DNA of 45,187 bases from Clostridioides difficile ATCC 9689 = DSM 1296 (GTDB lineage: Bacteria; Bacillota; Clostridia; Peptostreptococcales; Peptostreptococcaceae). How positions within the stretch are numbered: position 1 is the stretch's first letter; the number at the start of each line of letters is the position of its first letter. The DNA lies in NCBI RefSeq assembly GCF_001077535.1, contig NZ_CP011969.1, positions 1-45,187 of the forward strand. Direction: 5' to 3'. Of the stretch, positions 1 to 7,538 are shown one piece after another. Under the pieces are notes generated by a model. The model was given only the letters and a program-made list of their open reading frames with translations, was not told the DNA's origin and did no database searches. A program made the position numbers and the translations under genes.

Positions 1-316
1 AGATTTAGGTCTAAATGCATCAAACTTTAATAGAAAAATCAAGAAGTTTACAAAAGAAACTGGGCAAGAACTAGCAGAAAATATAAGAGATGAAACTCCT
101 GTAAAAACTGAAAAGTTAAAAAAGGGATGGGAAGAAAAGCAACCAGAATATGATACTTATATTGTTAAAAATGAAGTTGATTATGCTACTTTAGTAAATA
201 ATGGCCATTCAACTAAAAATGGTGGCATTGTCCCTGGTTCTTTTATGGTTGAAAAGGGAATTGAAAGAACAAAAGAAAATATGACAAGTGCAAAAGCAAA
301 TTTATTTGATTGGTAG
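1..316 (+). CDS. Head-tail connector protein, HK97 gp10/YqbI-like, 3' part
   Basis: This is the remainder of the gene that starts at 45147; codons run from base 2 to the TAG at 314-316. The joined product is about 118 residues. Its pattern (a helix-rich N-terminus, ENIRDETPVKTEKLKKGW, then VDYATLVNNGHSTKNG and a closing segment with MVEKGIERT) is typical of HK97 gp10-like proteins, which sit at the head-tail joint of siphoviruses and myoviruses. Position agrees: between a head-closure-type gene (44800) and a tail-terminator-type gene (325). The family call is from pattern only; the reading frame itself is certain. Confidence 0.8.
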   Translation, partial: DLGLNASNFNRKIKKFTKETGQELAENIRDETPVKTEKLKKGWEEKQPEYDTYIVKNEVDYATLVNNGHSTKNGGIVPGSFMVEKGIERTKENMTSAKANLFDW

Positions 317-324
317 GTGATTAG

Positions 325-789
325 TTGCTTACAAACAGAGACATTATAATAGCAGTTAATAAAAGAATCGAAAATGAGTTTAGATATATAGATATTTTTA
401 TTAATGAGGATAATATACAAGGCTTTGAGGAGGCTTGTTTTTTTGTGCAACTTTTACCTGTTTCTAATAATATTGCAAATAAAGTTTTAGATACTAAAAA
501 GATATTCATAGATATTGAATATTACCAAAAGGCTAGAAAAAATAAATTAAATCTATACGACATACAAAGTAGATTAGAAAAAATATTTAACAGAAACATT
601 AGAGTTAAAGATAGAAGTTTAATCATTGAGAATATATCTCCATCAATCGCAAAAGATCCTGTAGGATATAAACTAACTTTTCTAATGACTGTATCTTATT
701 TTGAAGAAGTCTATTTTGAAGAAGTCTATTTTGAAAATGAAACATTTGAAATTATGGAAAGTGTAGATTTAGAGATAGGAAGTGATTAA
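325..789 (+). CDS. Tail terminator / tail completion-like protein
   Basis: A 154-residue protein starting at TTG, 8 bases after the previous stop and preceded by TAGGTGAT. Its place, after the gp10-like connector and right before the sheath, is where PBSX-type and clostridial myoviruses carry a tail-terminator or DUF6838-like protein (YqbJ position), which caps the tail tube and joins it to the head. Residues 125-139 are an odd tandem repeat (YFEEV, YFEEV, YFENE) from three 15-base units at 697-741, which looks like a recent slip duplication. Function is inferred from synteny; no motif proves it. Confidence 0.55.
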   Translation: MLTNRDIIIAVNKRIENEFRYIDIFINEDNIQGFEEACFFVQLLPVSNNIANKVLDTKKIFIDIEYYQKARKNKLNLYDIQSRLEKIFNRNIRVKDRSLIIENISPSIAKDPVGYKLTFLMTVSYFEEVYFEEVYFENETFEIMESVDLEIGSD

Positions 790-1845
790 ATGGGTTTACC
801 AGAAATTAATATTTCTTTTATCCAAGCAGGAAAAACTTTTGTTAAACGCTCTGGTGGTATTGTAGCGCTTATTTTAAAAGATACAAAAAATATAGGGTTA
901 GTTGAGATAAAAGAAATAGAGGATATTCCAGAAAATTATTCTCCCACTAATTTAGATTATATAAAAATGGCTATGAAGGGAAATGTATATCCTCCAAATA
1001 AAGTATTAGTTTATACATTAGATACAGATGAATCAATAGATGATGCACTAGATTTTCTTGAAACTTGTGAGTTTAATTATCTTTGTATGCCAGATGAGAC
1101 AGAACAAGATTTGCCTAAAATCAAAACGTGGATTAAGAAAATGAGAGAAGATAATAAAATAAAGGTTAAAGCTATTACTGCAAGTAATTCAGCGGATTAT
1201 GAAGGTATAATAAACTTTACAGCAACTGATATTGAAGTTGAAGGTAAAAAATACACTTCAAATGAATTTCTGCCAAGAATAGCAGGTTTTATTGCAGGAA
1301 CTCCATCAACTCAATCTGTAACATATGCAGAAATACCAGAAGTTACTAATATACCTAAGCTAACAAGAGCTGAAGCAAATACAAGGATAAATAATGGAGA
1401 GCTAATTTTAATAAAAGAAAGTGGAGCTATAGTAATCGCTAGAGGAGTTACATCCTTTACAACAATTACTGATTCAAAAGGTGATATATTCAAAAAGATT
1501 AAGTTGGTTGATACACTAGATCAAATTCATAACGATATTAAAAAAATAATTGTAAAAAATTATATAGGAAAAACTCAAAACACTTATGATAATAAGTGTT
1601 TACTTATTGTTGCAATACAATTATATCTTCAAGAATTAGAAAAAGATGGTTTAATTGATGAAGGTTCAACTGTAGAAATTAATTTAGATGCTCAAAGAGC
1701 ATGGCTAAAAAAACAAAATATAGATATATCTAATATGGAAGAACAACAGATAAAAGAATACAATACTGACACTCTTGTATTTTTAAAAGCAAGAATTAAA
1801 TTAATAGATGCAATGGAAGATGTATACTTAGACATCTCTATGTAG
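790..1845 (+). CDS. xkdK-like: Contractile tail sheath protein, XkdK-like
   Basis: A 351-residue protein in the position and size range of the PBSX XkdK sheath family (phage_tail_sheath, PF04984). It begins MGLPEINISFIQAGKTFVKR, has the domain seen in this family with ITASNSADYEGIINFTA and AGFIAGTPSTQSVTYAEIP, and ends with a C-terminal segment that includes DTLDQIHNDIKKII and VEINLDAQRAWLKKQ. Sheath subunits stack around the tube and contract at infection. The gene starts one base after the previous stop and is followed 15 bases later by the tube gene. This gene is the main evidence that the phage is a myovirus. Confidence 0.93.
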   Translation: MGLPEINISFIQAGKTFVKRSGGIVALILKDTKNIGLVEIKEIEDIPENYSPTNLDYIKMAMKGNVYPPNKVLVYTLDTDESIDDALDFLETCEFNYLCMPDETEQDLPKIKTWIKKMREDNKIKVKAITASNSADYEGIINFTATDIEVEGKKYTSNEFLPRIAGFIAGTPSTQSVTYAEIPEVTNIPKLTRAEANTRINNGELILIKESGAIVIARGVTSFTTITDSKGDIFKKIKLVDTLDQIHNDIKKIIVKNYIGKTQNTYDNKCLLIVAIQLYLQELEKDGLIDEGSTVEINLDAQRAWLKKQNIDISNMEEQQIKEYNTDTLVFLKARIKLIDAMEDVYLDISM

Positions 1846-1860
1846 TTTGGAGGTTAAAAT

Positions 1861-2301
1861 TTGAAAGCTAAAATAGATGCAAAAAGAATAATATCTGGTA
1901 CTTTTGGAGAGTGTTGGCTAGATAATAAGCAACTTACATCAACAAAAGGGATGGAAGCCAAGGTTGATATAGATAAAGAAGAAATAAAATTATGTGGTCA
2001 AATAATGACCACATATAAAATGATTGGTGCAACTGGAAAAGGATCTATAACTCTTTATAAGATAAGTACCTTATTTGGCGAGTATGTCGAAAAAATGTTA
2101 AATGAAGGTAAAGAATTTAAAGTAACTATAATAAGTAAATTGCAAGACCCAGATTCATATGGTTCTGAGAGAATTGCACTTTATGGATGTATGTTTGACG
2201 ACTTAACTTTGGCTGATTGGGAAGCTGCGAAAGTTGGAGAAATAGAAGTACCATTCACATTTGAAGGATTTGAATACTTAGATAAAATAAAAGAAAAATA
2301 G
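1861..2301 (+). CDS. xkdM-like: Tail tube protein, XkdM-like
   Basis: A 146-residue protein of the XkdM/DUF2001 core-tail family, starting at TTG after GGAGGTTAAAAT. The family signature is visible: an N-terminal stretch with DAKRIISGTFGECWLD, then KEEIKLCGQIMTTYKMIGATGKGSITLYKI, and a C-terminal EIEVPFTFEGFEYLDKI. Hexameric rings of this protein form the inner tube that the sheath drives through the envelope. Order sheath, tube, chaperone, tape measure is the standard PBSX-like order. Confident because length, motifs and neighbours all agree. Confidence 0.92.
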   Translation: MKAKIDAKRIISGTFGECWLDNKQLTSTKGMEAKVDIDKEEIKLCGQIMTTYKMIGATGKGSITLYKISTLFGEYVEKMLNEGKEFKVTIISKLQDPDSYGSERIALYGCMFDDLTLADWEAAKVGEIEVPFTFEGFEYLDKIKEK

Positions 2302-2316
2302 GAGGATTTTTATTAT

Positions 2317-2733
2317 ATGAACACAGTAGAAAAATTATTAAATATGGATGCAGGTAAATTAAAAATGCCATCTAGCACATTTGAATTATATTGTAAAAAA
2401 CTAGATGATACTTTAGAGATAGAGTGTAAGGCTATTGATCCAGAACGTTTTGACGAAATAAGAATGAACTCGATGGATGTTAATAGCGGAGATGTAGAAA
2501 ACATTAACATATATGAACTTAAAGTAAATACAATATTAGAATCATGCCCAATATTTAGTAATATGGAATTAGTTAAAAAATTTAGCGCAATTACACCTAA
2601 AGAATTGGTTAAAAAGCTACTACTTAGTGGGGAAATAGATAAATTATATGAGGAAGTTAATAAAGTAAATGGCATAGATACTAAGGGCGATAAAAAAAGA
2701 CAAAAAGAAAGAGCTAAAGATATAAAAAACTAA
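2317..2733 (+). CDS. xkdN-like: Tail assembly chaperone, frame-0 product (XkdN/gpG-like)
   Basis: A 138-residue protein starting at ATG after a GGAGG site (2301-2305), in the XkdN position just before the tape measure gene. Proteins here act as tail assembly chaperones like gpG of lambda: they bind the tape measure during tail assembly. The last sense codons are ATA AAA AAC before TAA, so a canonical slippery heptamer A_AAA_AAC lies at 2724-2730 directly before the stop. Frameshifting there adds the segment at 2730-2909. XkdN is the family normally found here; the shift is described as a separate feature. Confidence 0.88.
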   Translation: MNTVEKLLNMDAGKLKMPSSTFELYCKKLDDTLEIECKAIDPERFDEIRMNSMDVNSGDVENINIYELKVNTILESCPIFSNMELVKKFSAITPKELVKKLLLSGEIDKLYEEVNKVNGIDTKGDKKRQKERAKDIKN

Positions 2734-2909
2734 TTAAAACGGATGGAGAAGTTAACTTAATGTACTTATTATTTAAGTATAAAGGTATAATGCCATCCGT
2801 TTCTTATCGCATGTTAAAAGGCGAAAAAGAAATTACTAGTATCTTCATGGATCAAGAATTGGATGAGAGAAAAGAAGAAATGAAGGCTGGCGCTGGAAGG
2901 TGGTTTTAA
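2730..2909 (+). CDS. Tail chaperone -1 frameshift extension (gpT-like segment)
   Basis: In the -1 frame relative to the chaperone gene, the frame is open from CTA at 2730 for 59 codons to TAA at 2907-2909, beginning LIKTDGEVNLMYLLFKYKG and ending KAGAGRWF. It has no good start of its own. The slippery sequence A AAA AAC at 2724-2730 is followed, after a 6-base spacer, by AAACGGATGG (2737-2746), whose exact complement CCATCCGTTT is at 2793-2802: a 10-bp stem. A second stem (ACTTAA with TTAAGT) can form in the loop. Known: lambda G/GT and many contractile phages make such fusions. Predicted fusion about 197 residues. Confidence 0.85.
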   Translation, partial: LIKTDGEVNLMYLLFKYKGIMPSVSYRMLKGEKEITSIFMDQELDERKEEMKAGAGRWF

Positions 2910-2912
2910 TAC

Positions 2913-5900
2913 ATGAGTGATGGTACAAGAGTTTTACAAGCAATTATAAGAATGAGAGATGAAGCTAGTGCAACTTTAAGAAGAGTTGCGGCAAATACAA
3001 GATCTCTGCATGACTCAACTTCTAACGCCTCTAAGGCTTTAAATAATGTCCAAAACAATTTAAAAAATGTTGGTTCTACCGCTTTAAAAACAGGTAGTGC
3101 TATAGCTGCTGTGTCTGGTGGGATACTCGCTTTAAGTGCAAAATCTGCAATAGAATTCGAAAGTGCTTTTGCAGGAGTTAAAAAGACTGTAAATGCAAGT
3201 GATGCAGATATTAATACGTTTAAGAAAAATATCATGGATTTATCTAAAAATATGCCACAAACGGCAGTTGAGATTAGTGCTGTCGGAGAAGCAGCAGGAC
3301 AATTAGGTATTAAAGTCGGCAAAAATGCATCTAATATTACAAATTTTACAAAAACAATGGTTATGCTTGGAGATGCAACAAACATGTCGTCTGATGAAGC
3401 AGCTACAGCATTAGCTAGATTTGCAAACATTGTTCAAATGCCACAAAAAAACTTTGATAGACTTGGAGCAACGATAGTTCAACTTGGAAATAACCTAGCA
3501 ACTACAGAAAGCGAAATTGTTGAAATGGCTCTTAGACTTGCTGGTTCTGGAAAACAAGTTGGGATGTCTGAGGCGCAAATAATGTCTTTCGCTGGTGCAT
3601 TAAGTTCAGTTGGTATAAAAGCAGAGGCAGGAGGTTCTGCTTTTTCTAAGGTTATGCAACAAATGCAATTATCATGCGAAATGGGAGGAAGTAAATTAAA
3701 TAACTTTGCAAAAGTTGCTGGCATGAGTGCATCAAAATTTAAAGAGTCGTTTCAAAAAGATGCTGCTGGAGCAATTATATCATTTGTCAAAGGACTTGGA
3801 GATGCAAAAAAACATGGAAATAGTGCTATAAAAATGTTAAATAAGATGGGAATAACTGAAATAGGCATGACTGATGCATTGCTTAGAGCAAGTGGAGCAG
3901 GTGATCTATTTAACAACGCTATTCAACTTGGAAATGACGCTTGGAAAGAGAATGTAGCACTAACAAATGAAGCAAATCAAAGATATTCAACGACAGAATC
4001 GCAGCTTAAGATGATGAAAAATCAGATTACTCAAGTAGCAATAATTATAGGGAATAATTTATTACCTTTTATAAGAAGTGCAGTCCAAGTTGTATCTAAT
4101 ATGGCTAATGCTTTCTCTAACTTGCCTCCAGCCTTCCAATCAACTGTAACAGGTATATTGTTAGCTGTTACAACATTTGGCTTGTTGTTGGCTACTGTAG
4201 GGATTGTAAGTCTTGTTATTTCTAAAGCAGCAGGCTTATTCGCTTTCTTTATACCTATAATATTAAGAACAAAAGTTGCATTTAGAGCCTTTGTAATTGG
4301 AATGAAACCATTAAGTGCAGTATTTTTAGCTGTAATGGGTCCTATGGGTTGGACTATAGCAGCTGTAATAGCATTATCAGTAGCCTTTACTGTTGCTTAT
4401 GCTAAATCTGAAGTATTTAGAAATAAAGTTAATTCATTAGTAAAATCATTTACAGAATTCGCAAAGCCTATAGTAAATTTTTGTATGCCTGCACTTAAAC
4501 AATTAGGAGAGAAATTTAAAGAGTTGTTATCAGCATTTGGTCCACTATTTGCATCTATCTTAAACTTAGGAAGTGTAATAATGAAGGTACTAGGACCTGT
4601 TTTAATTGGTGTAATAGGTTTTCATATAGCAAAATTAGTTGTAGTTTTATCTACTCTAGCAACTGCATTCAAAGCTGTAGTTGATACTATAACTAATGTA
4701 TTAAATGGCCTTGCATCTATTTTAAATGGAATATTTGATTTAATTATAGGCATTGTCACAGGCGATAGTAAAAAGATGATGAATGGAGTTAAGCAAATAT
4801 TTGATGGTGGAACTAAAATTATAAAATCAATTTGGAAAGGATTCATAGATTTTGTAACTGCTCCTATACAAGCTATAGCTGATATAGCTGACAGTTTATT
4901 TAAGGATAAAGCTAAATGGCTAACAGATAAGTGGAGAGATTTAAGAACATTCTTAGAAAATCCAATTGAAGCAACTGCCAAAATATCCGCCAAAACAAAT
5001 GTAAATATTCCAGGAAGTAAAGCAGCAGATGCAGCTGGAAAATCTACACCAAATACAGGTGGATTAAAACAAACAGTAGCAAATCTAAAAGGTTCATTTA
5101 GTGATTTTAAAACTTTTATTAAGCCTATGACAGATTCTATAAGCCAAGGAGTTGAATCTGGAAAATCTAAATTTACAGAGTTACAGAATAAAATATTAAA
5201 TGATGTCAAGCCTGCACTAAAGGTTCTAGAGGATTCTGGAGTAAATTTTAAGAATAAATTTAAGGAGTCAATAACTTCAATAAAAGATAAATTTAACGAA
5301 TTAAAGGATATATTAGCTGGAAACATTAAAACAAATATAGATAATCTAGTAAAAGCATTTGAACCTTTAAAACCTCATTTAGATAATTTGAAAGAGTGTT
5401 TTGATAAGGTTAAAAAAGCGATTACTGATTTTTTTACTCCAGCCAAACAGGTTGGAGATACAGTAAACAAAGTAAGCCAACCAATGGATAGTGTTAAAAA
5501 GTCTACTGATGGAATTAAACTTTCTTTCCAAAGTTTAACTCAAGCACTTGCTCCTGTTAAAGCTTGGTTTCAAGGATTTATGCCTTTCCTATCACAAATA
5601 GGACAACAACTTTTACCATCTATAGGAATTGCAATAGCTGGTGTTGTTGGCGGAATAATTTTAGCATTTACATGGGTTTTAAATACATTAACCGCAATAA
5701 TAACAACAGTATCTGGAATCATAAATGGAATTATGTCTTTTATATCTGGAATTATTAATGTTATTATGGGGCTTATAACAGGAAATGCTGATCAAACTAT
5801 GGATGGACTTAAACAAATATTTGATAGTGGAGTAGGTGTAATAAAATCAATTTGGAATGGCCTTGTTGATCTAGTTAGTGGTGTACTGGAACCTGTAATA

Positions 5901-6305
5901 GATCTTGCTGACTCATTTTTTAAAGATAAAGTTAAAGGGGTAAAAGAAGCTTGGAATAAACTTAAAGATTTCTTTAAACATCCAATTAAGGGAACAATAG
6001 AAATATTTAAAAAAGGTCCTAGTTTACAAATTGGAAAAGGTGCAGATGCTGCTGGCAAAAGTCCAAGAAAAGCATTTGGTATAAATAGAGTTCCTAGAAA
6101 TGATTATTTAATTAGGGCACATGAAGGAGAGAAACTTTTAACCAAACAAGAAGCCAATCAATACAAAAGAAATAGTTCAAATGGAAGTTTATTTCTTGAT
6201 AAATTGGCTGATACAATAATTGTAAGAGAAGAGGCTGACATAGATAAAATTGTAAGAAAAATAAACAAAAAAATATCTCTTGCAAAAGTTGGAGGCGTTT
6301 TGTAA
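2913..6305 (+). CDS. Tail tape measure protein
   Basis: At 1130 residues this is the longest gene. The N-terminus (IIRMRDEASATLRRVAANTR) and the early region with AVSGGILALSAKSAIEFESAFAGVKKTVNASD are typical of TP901-type phage tape measures (PhageMin_Tail), and several hydrophobic segments follow between about residues 400 and 600 and 850 and 950. Tape measures set tail length and are ejected at infection. Two related blocks of about 115 residues (around residues 597-711 and 935-1050) each contain a KQIFD..IKSIW motif, then LFKDK or FFKDK, and end in ADAAGKS. ATG follows GGAAGGTGG. The chaperone gene lies just upstream, as expected. Confidence 0.95.
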   Translation: MSDGTRVLQAIIRMRDEASATLRRVAANTRSLHDSTSNASKALNNVQNNLKNVGSTALKTGSAIAAVSGGILALSAKSAIEFESAFAGVKKTVNASDADINTFKKNIMDLSKNMPQTAVEISAVGEAAGQLGIKVGKNASNITNFTKTMVMLGDATNMSSDEAATALARFANIVQMPQKNFDRLGATIVQLGNNLATTESEIVEMALRLAGSGKQVGMSEAQIMSFAGALSSVGIKAEAGGSAFSKVMQQMQLSCEMGGSKLNNFAKVAGMSASKFKESFQKDAAGAIISFVKGLGDAKKHGNSAIKMLNKMGITEIGMTDALLRASGAGDLFNNAIQLGNDAWKENVALTNEANQRYSTTESQLKMMKNQITQVAIIIGNNLLPFIRSAVQVVSNMANAFSNLPPAFQSTVTGILLAVTTFGLLLATVGIVSLVISKAAGLFAFFIPIILRTKVAFRAFVIGMKPLSAVFLAVMGPMGWTIAAVIALSVAFTVAYAKSEVFRNKVNSLVKSFTEFAKPIVNFCMPALKQLGEKFKELLSAFGPLFASILNLGSVIMKVLGPVLIGVIGFHIAKLVVVLSTLATAFKAVVDTITNVLNGLASILNGIFDLIIGIVTGDSKKMMNGVKQIFDGGTKIIKSIWKGFIDFVTAPIQAIADIADSLFKDKAKWLTDKWRDLRTFLENPIEATAKISAKTNVNIPGSKAADAAGKSTPNTGGLKQTVANLKGSFSDFKTFIKPMTDSISQGVESGKSKFTELQNKILNDVKPALKVLEDSGVNFKNKFKESITSIKDKFNELKDILAGNIKTNIDNLVKAFEPLKPHLDNLKECFDKVKKAITDFFTPAKQVGDTVNKVSQPMDSVKKSTDGIKLSFQSLTQALAPVKAWFQGFMPFLSQIGQQLLPSIGIAIAGVVGGIILAFTWVLNTLTAIITTVSGIINGIMSFISGIINVIMGLITGNADQTMDGLKQIFDSGVGVIKSIWNGLVDLVSGVLEPVIDLADSFFKDKVKGVKEAWNKLKDFFKHPIKGTIEIFKKGPSLQIGKGADAAGKSPRKAFGINRVPRNDYLIRAHEGEKLLTKQEANQYKRNSSNGSLFLDKLADTIIVREEADIDKIVRKINKKISLAKVGGVL

Positions 6306-6351
6306 ATTATCGTGCTATAATTGTAGTATATAATTTACAGGGGGTTATGTT

Positions 6352-6828
6352 ATGAATAAAAAAATACCAGCATTAGCAATATTAATTGTATTATCTTTAA
6401 GTTTAGTTGGATGCAGCACAAATGATTCAAAAAATGGAGATAGTAAACCTAAGCAAAATACAGAGGAAATTAAAAATCATAAAATAGGCGAAGTTGTTGA
6501 TTTGGACGGAGCAAAGGTATCTGTTAAAAATGTTAGAAAACTAGAATCAGATAGTAATGTATATGCAGTTGAGATTGAAATCACCAATACAGGAGATACA
6601 GATCTTGAAAGTGATTTCCTTCAAAACTACATACTAAAAACGGATGATAATACAGTTGGAAATGCAATAAATAATCAAGAATTAAATGGAGAATTACTAT
6701 TTGACACAATACATCCAGGAGATACATTAAAAGGTGAGATAGCATTTGAACTTACAAAAGATACAAAGCCAAAAACAATTGAAATTGCTTATGAAAATGT
6801 AGGAAAATATACAGTATTTGATTTATAG
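6352..6828 (+). CDS. Phage-encoded lipoprotein (moron), DUF4352-like
   Basis: A 158-residue protein with a lipoprotein signal peptide: MNKKIPALAILIVLSLSLVGC, with lipobox LVGC (Cys21). After a charged linker comes a beta-rich domain (KIGEVVDLDGAKVSVKNVRK, VEIEITNTGD, DTIHPGDTLKGEIAFEL) of the DUF4352 immunoglobulin-like type. It should be anchored on the outer face of the cell membrane. It interrupts the tail operon between tape measure and XkdP genes, has an AT-rich upstream stretch with two TATAAT boxes (6316 and 6329), a strong GGGGGT site and its own terminator, so it is probably expressed in the lysogen. A role in superinfection exclusion is inference from other phage lipoproteins. Confidence 0.8.
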   Translation: MNKKIPALAILIVLSLSLVGCSTNDSKNGDSKPKQNTEEIKNHKIGEVVDLDGAKVSVKNVRKLESDSNVYAVEIEITNTGDTDLESDFLQNYILKTDDNTVGNAINNQELNGELLFDTIHPGDTLKGEIAFELTKDTKPKTIEIAYENVGKYTVFDL

Positions 6829-6838
6829 TAATTATCTT

Positions 6839-6873
6839 AAAAGACACTTATTGAAATAAGTGTCTTTTATTTT
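6839..6873 (+). terminator. Intrinsic terminator after the lipoprotein gene
   Basis: A 13-bp perfect stem (AAAAGACACTTAT, loop TGAA, ATAAGTGTCTTTT) lies 10 bases after the lipoprotein stop and ends in a T-rich run (6865-6873). It is symmetric enough to work both ways. It marks the lipoprotein as its own unit inside the late operon; late transcription must read through it. Confidence 0.85.
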
Positions 6874-6885
6874 AGGAGGAGTTTA

Positions 6886-7521
6886 ATGGAAATATGGTTA
6901 AGACAAGCAAATAATACATTTAGGTTTCCTGTTATTCCACCCTCTTTTGAGATAAATGGAAGTGCAACAATAAATACATCTAATATTTTAAGTGTTGGAG
7001 ATATTGCAGTATTTGGAGGGTTAGGGCTTAAAACTATAGAACTATCCTCTTTTTTCCCTAATCAAGAATATAGTTTCTGTAATTATAATGGATTTCCAAA
7101 ACCATATGATTGTGTAAATTTAATAGAAAGTTGGATGAAAGAAGGATATATATTAAGATTTATCATTACAGAAACTAATATAAACTTTGAATGTATAATT
7201 GCAGATTTTAATTATAGAGAACAAGATTATTCAAGAGATGTTTATTTTACCTTAAGTCTAAAAGAATATAGAAGGATACAAATATCCAAAGTAAACATTA
7301 ATAATGATGAAAAATTATCTTCTGAAAAGGATGTTCCACTAACAAAAGGATTTGATACTAAGCAAAAAACACATAAGGTTGTTGAAGGAGATACCCTTTT
7401 TAAGATAGCAAAAAAATATTATGGCAATGGAGATTTGTGGGAGAAGATTTATAAAGCAAATGAAGATAAGATTAAAGATCCATCTGTAATAAAAAATGGT
7501 TGGATATTAATAATTCCTTAA
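6886..7521 (+). CDS. xkdP-like: Baseplate LysM protein, XkdP-like
   Basis: A 211-residue protein of the XkdP family. The N-terminal part (MEIWLRQANNTFRFPVIPP and GDIAVFGGLGLKTIELSSFFP) is the recognisable core, and residues about 162-211 form a LysM domain (HKVVEGDTLFKIAKKYYGNG, then WILIIP at the end), which binds peptidoglycan. In PBSX-like tails it joins tube to baseplate hub. ATG follows AGGAGG at 6874. The next gene begins 17 bases after its stop. Confidence 0.92.
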   Translation: MEIWLRQANNTFRFPVIPPSFEINGSATINTSNILSVGDIAVFGGLGLKTIELSSFFPNQEYSFCNYNGFPKPYDCVNLIESWMKEGYILRFIITETNINFECIIADFNYREQDYSRDVYFTLSLKEYRRIQISKVNINNDEKLSSEKDVPLTKGFDTKQKTHKVVEGDTLFKIAKKYYGNGDLWEKIYKANEDKIKDPSVIKNGWILIIP

Positions 7522-7538
7522 AATGGTGGTGATTTATA

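Noticed and set aside
4622-5326. Long leftward open frame of 234 codons opposite the tape measure
   Set aside because: It is a mirror of the tape measure's codon pattern, has no ribosome site and no family resemblance. The same holds for the other long antisense frames over late genes.
5564-5758. Rightward frame inside the tape measure
   Set aside because: Low-complexity Asn/Tyr/Trp-rich translation in an alternative frame; no start signal.
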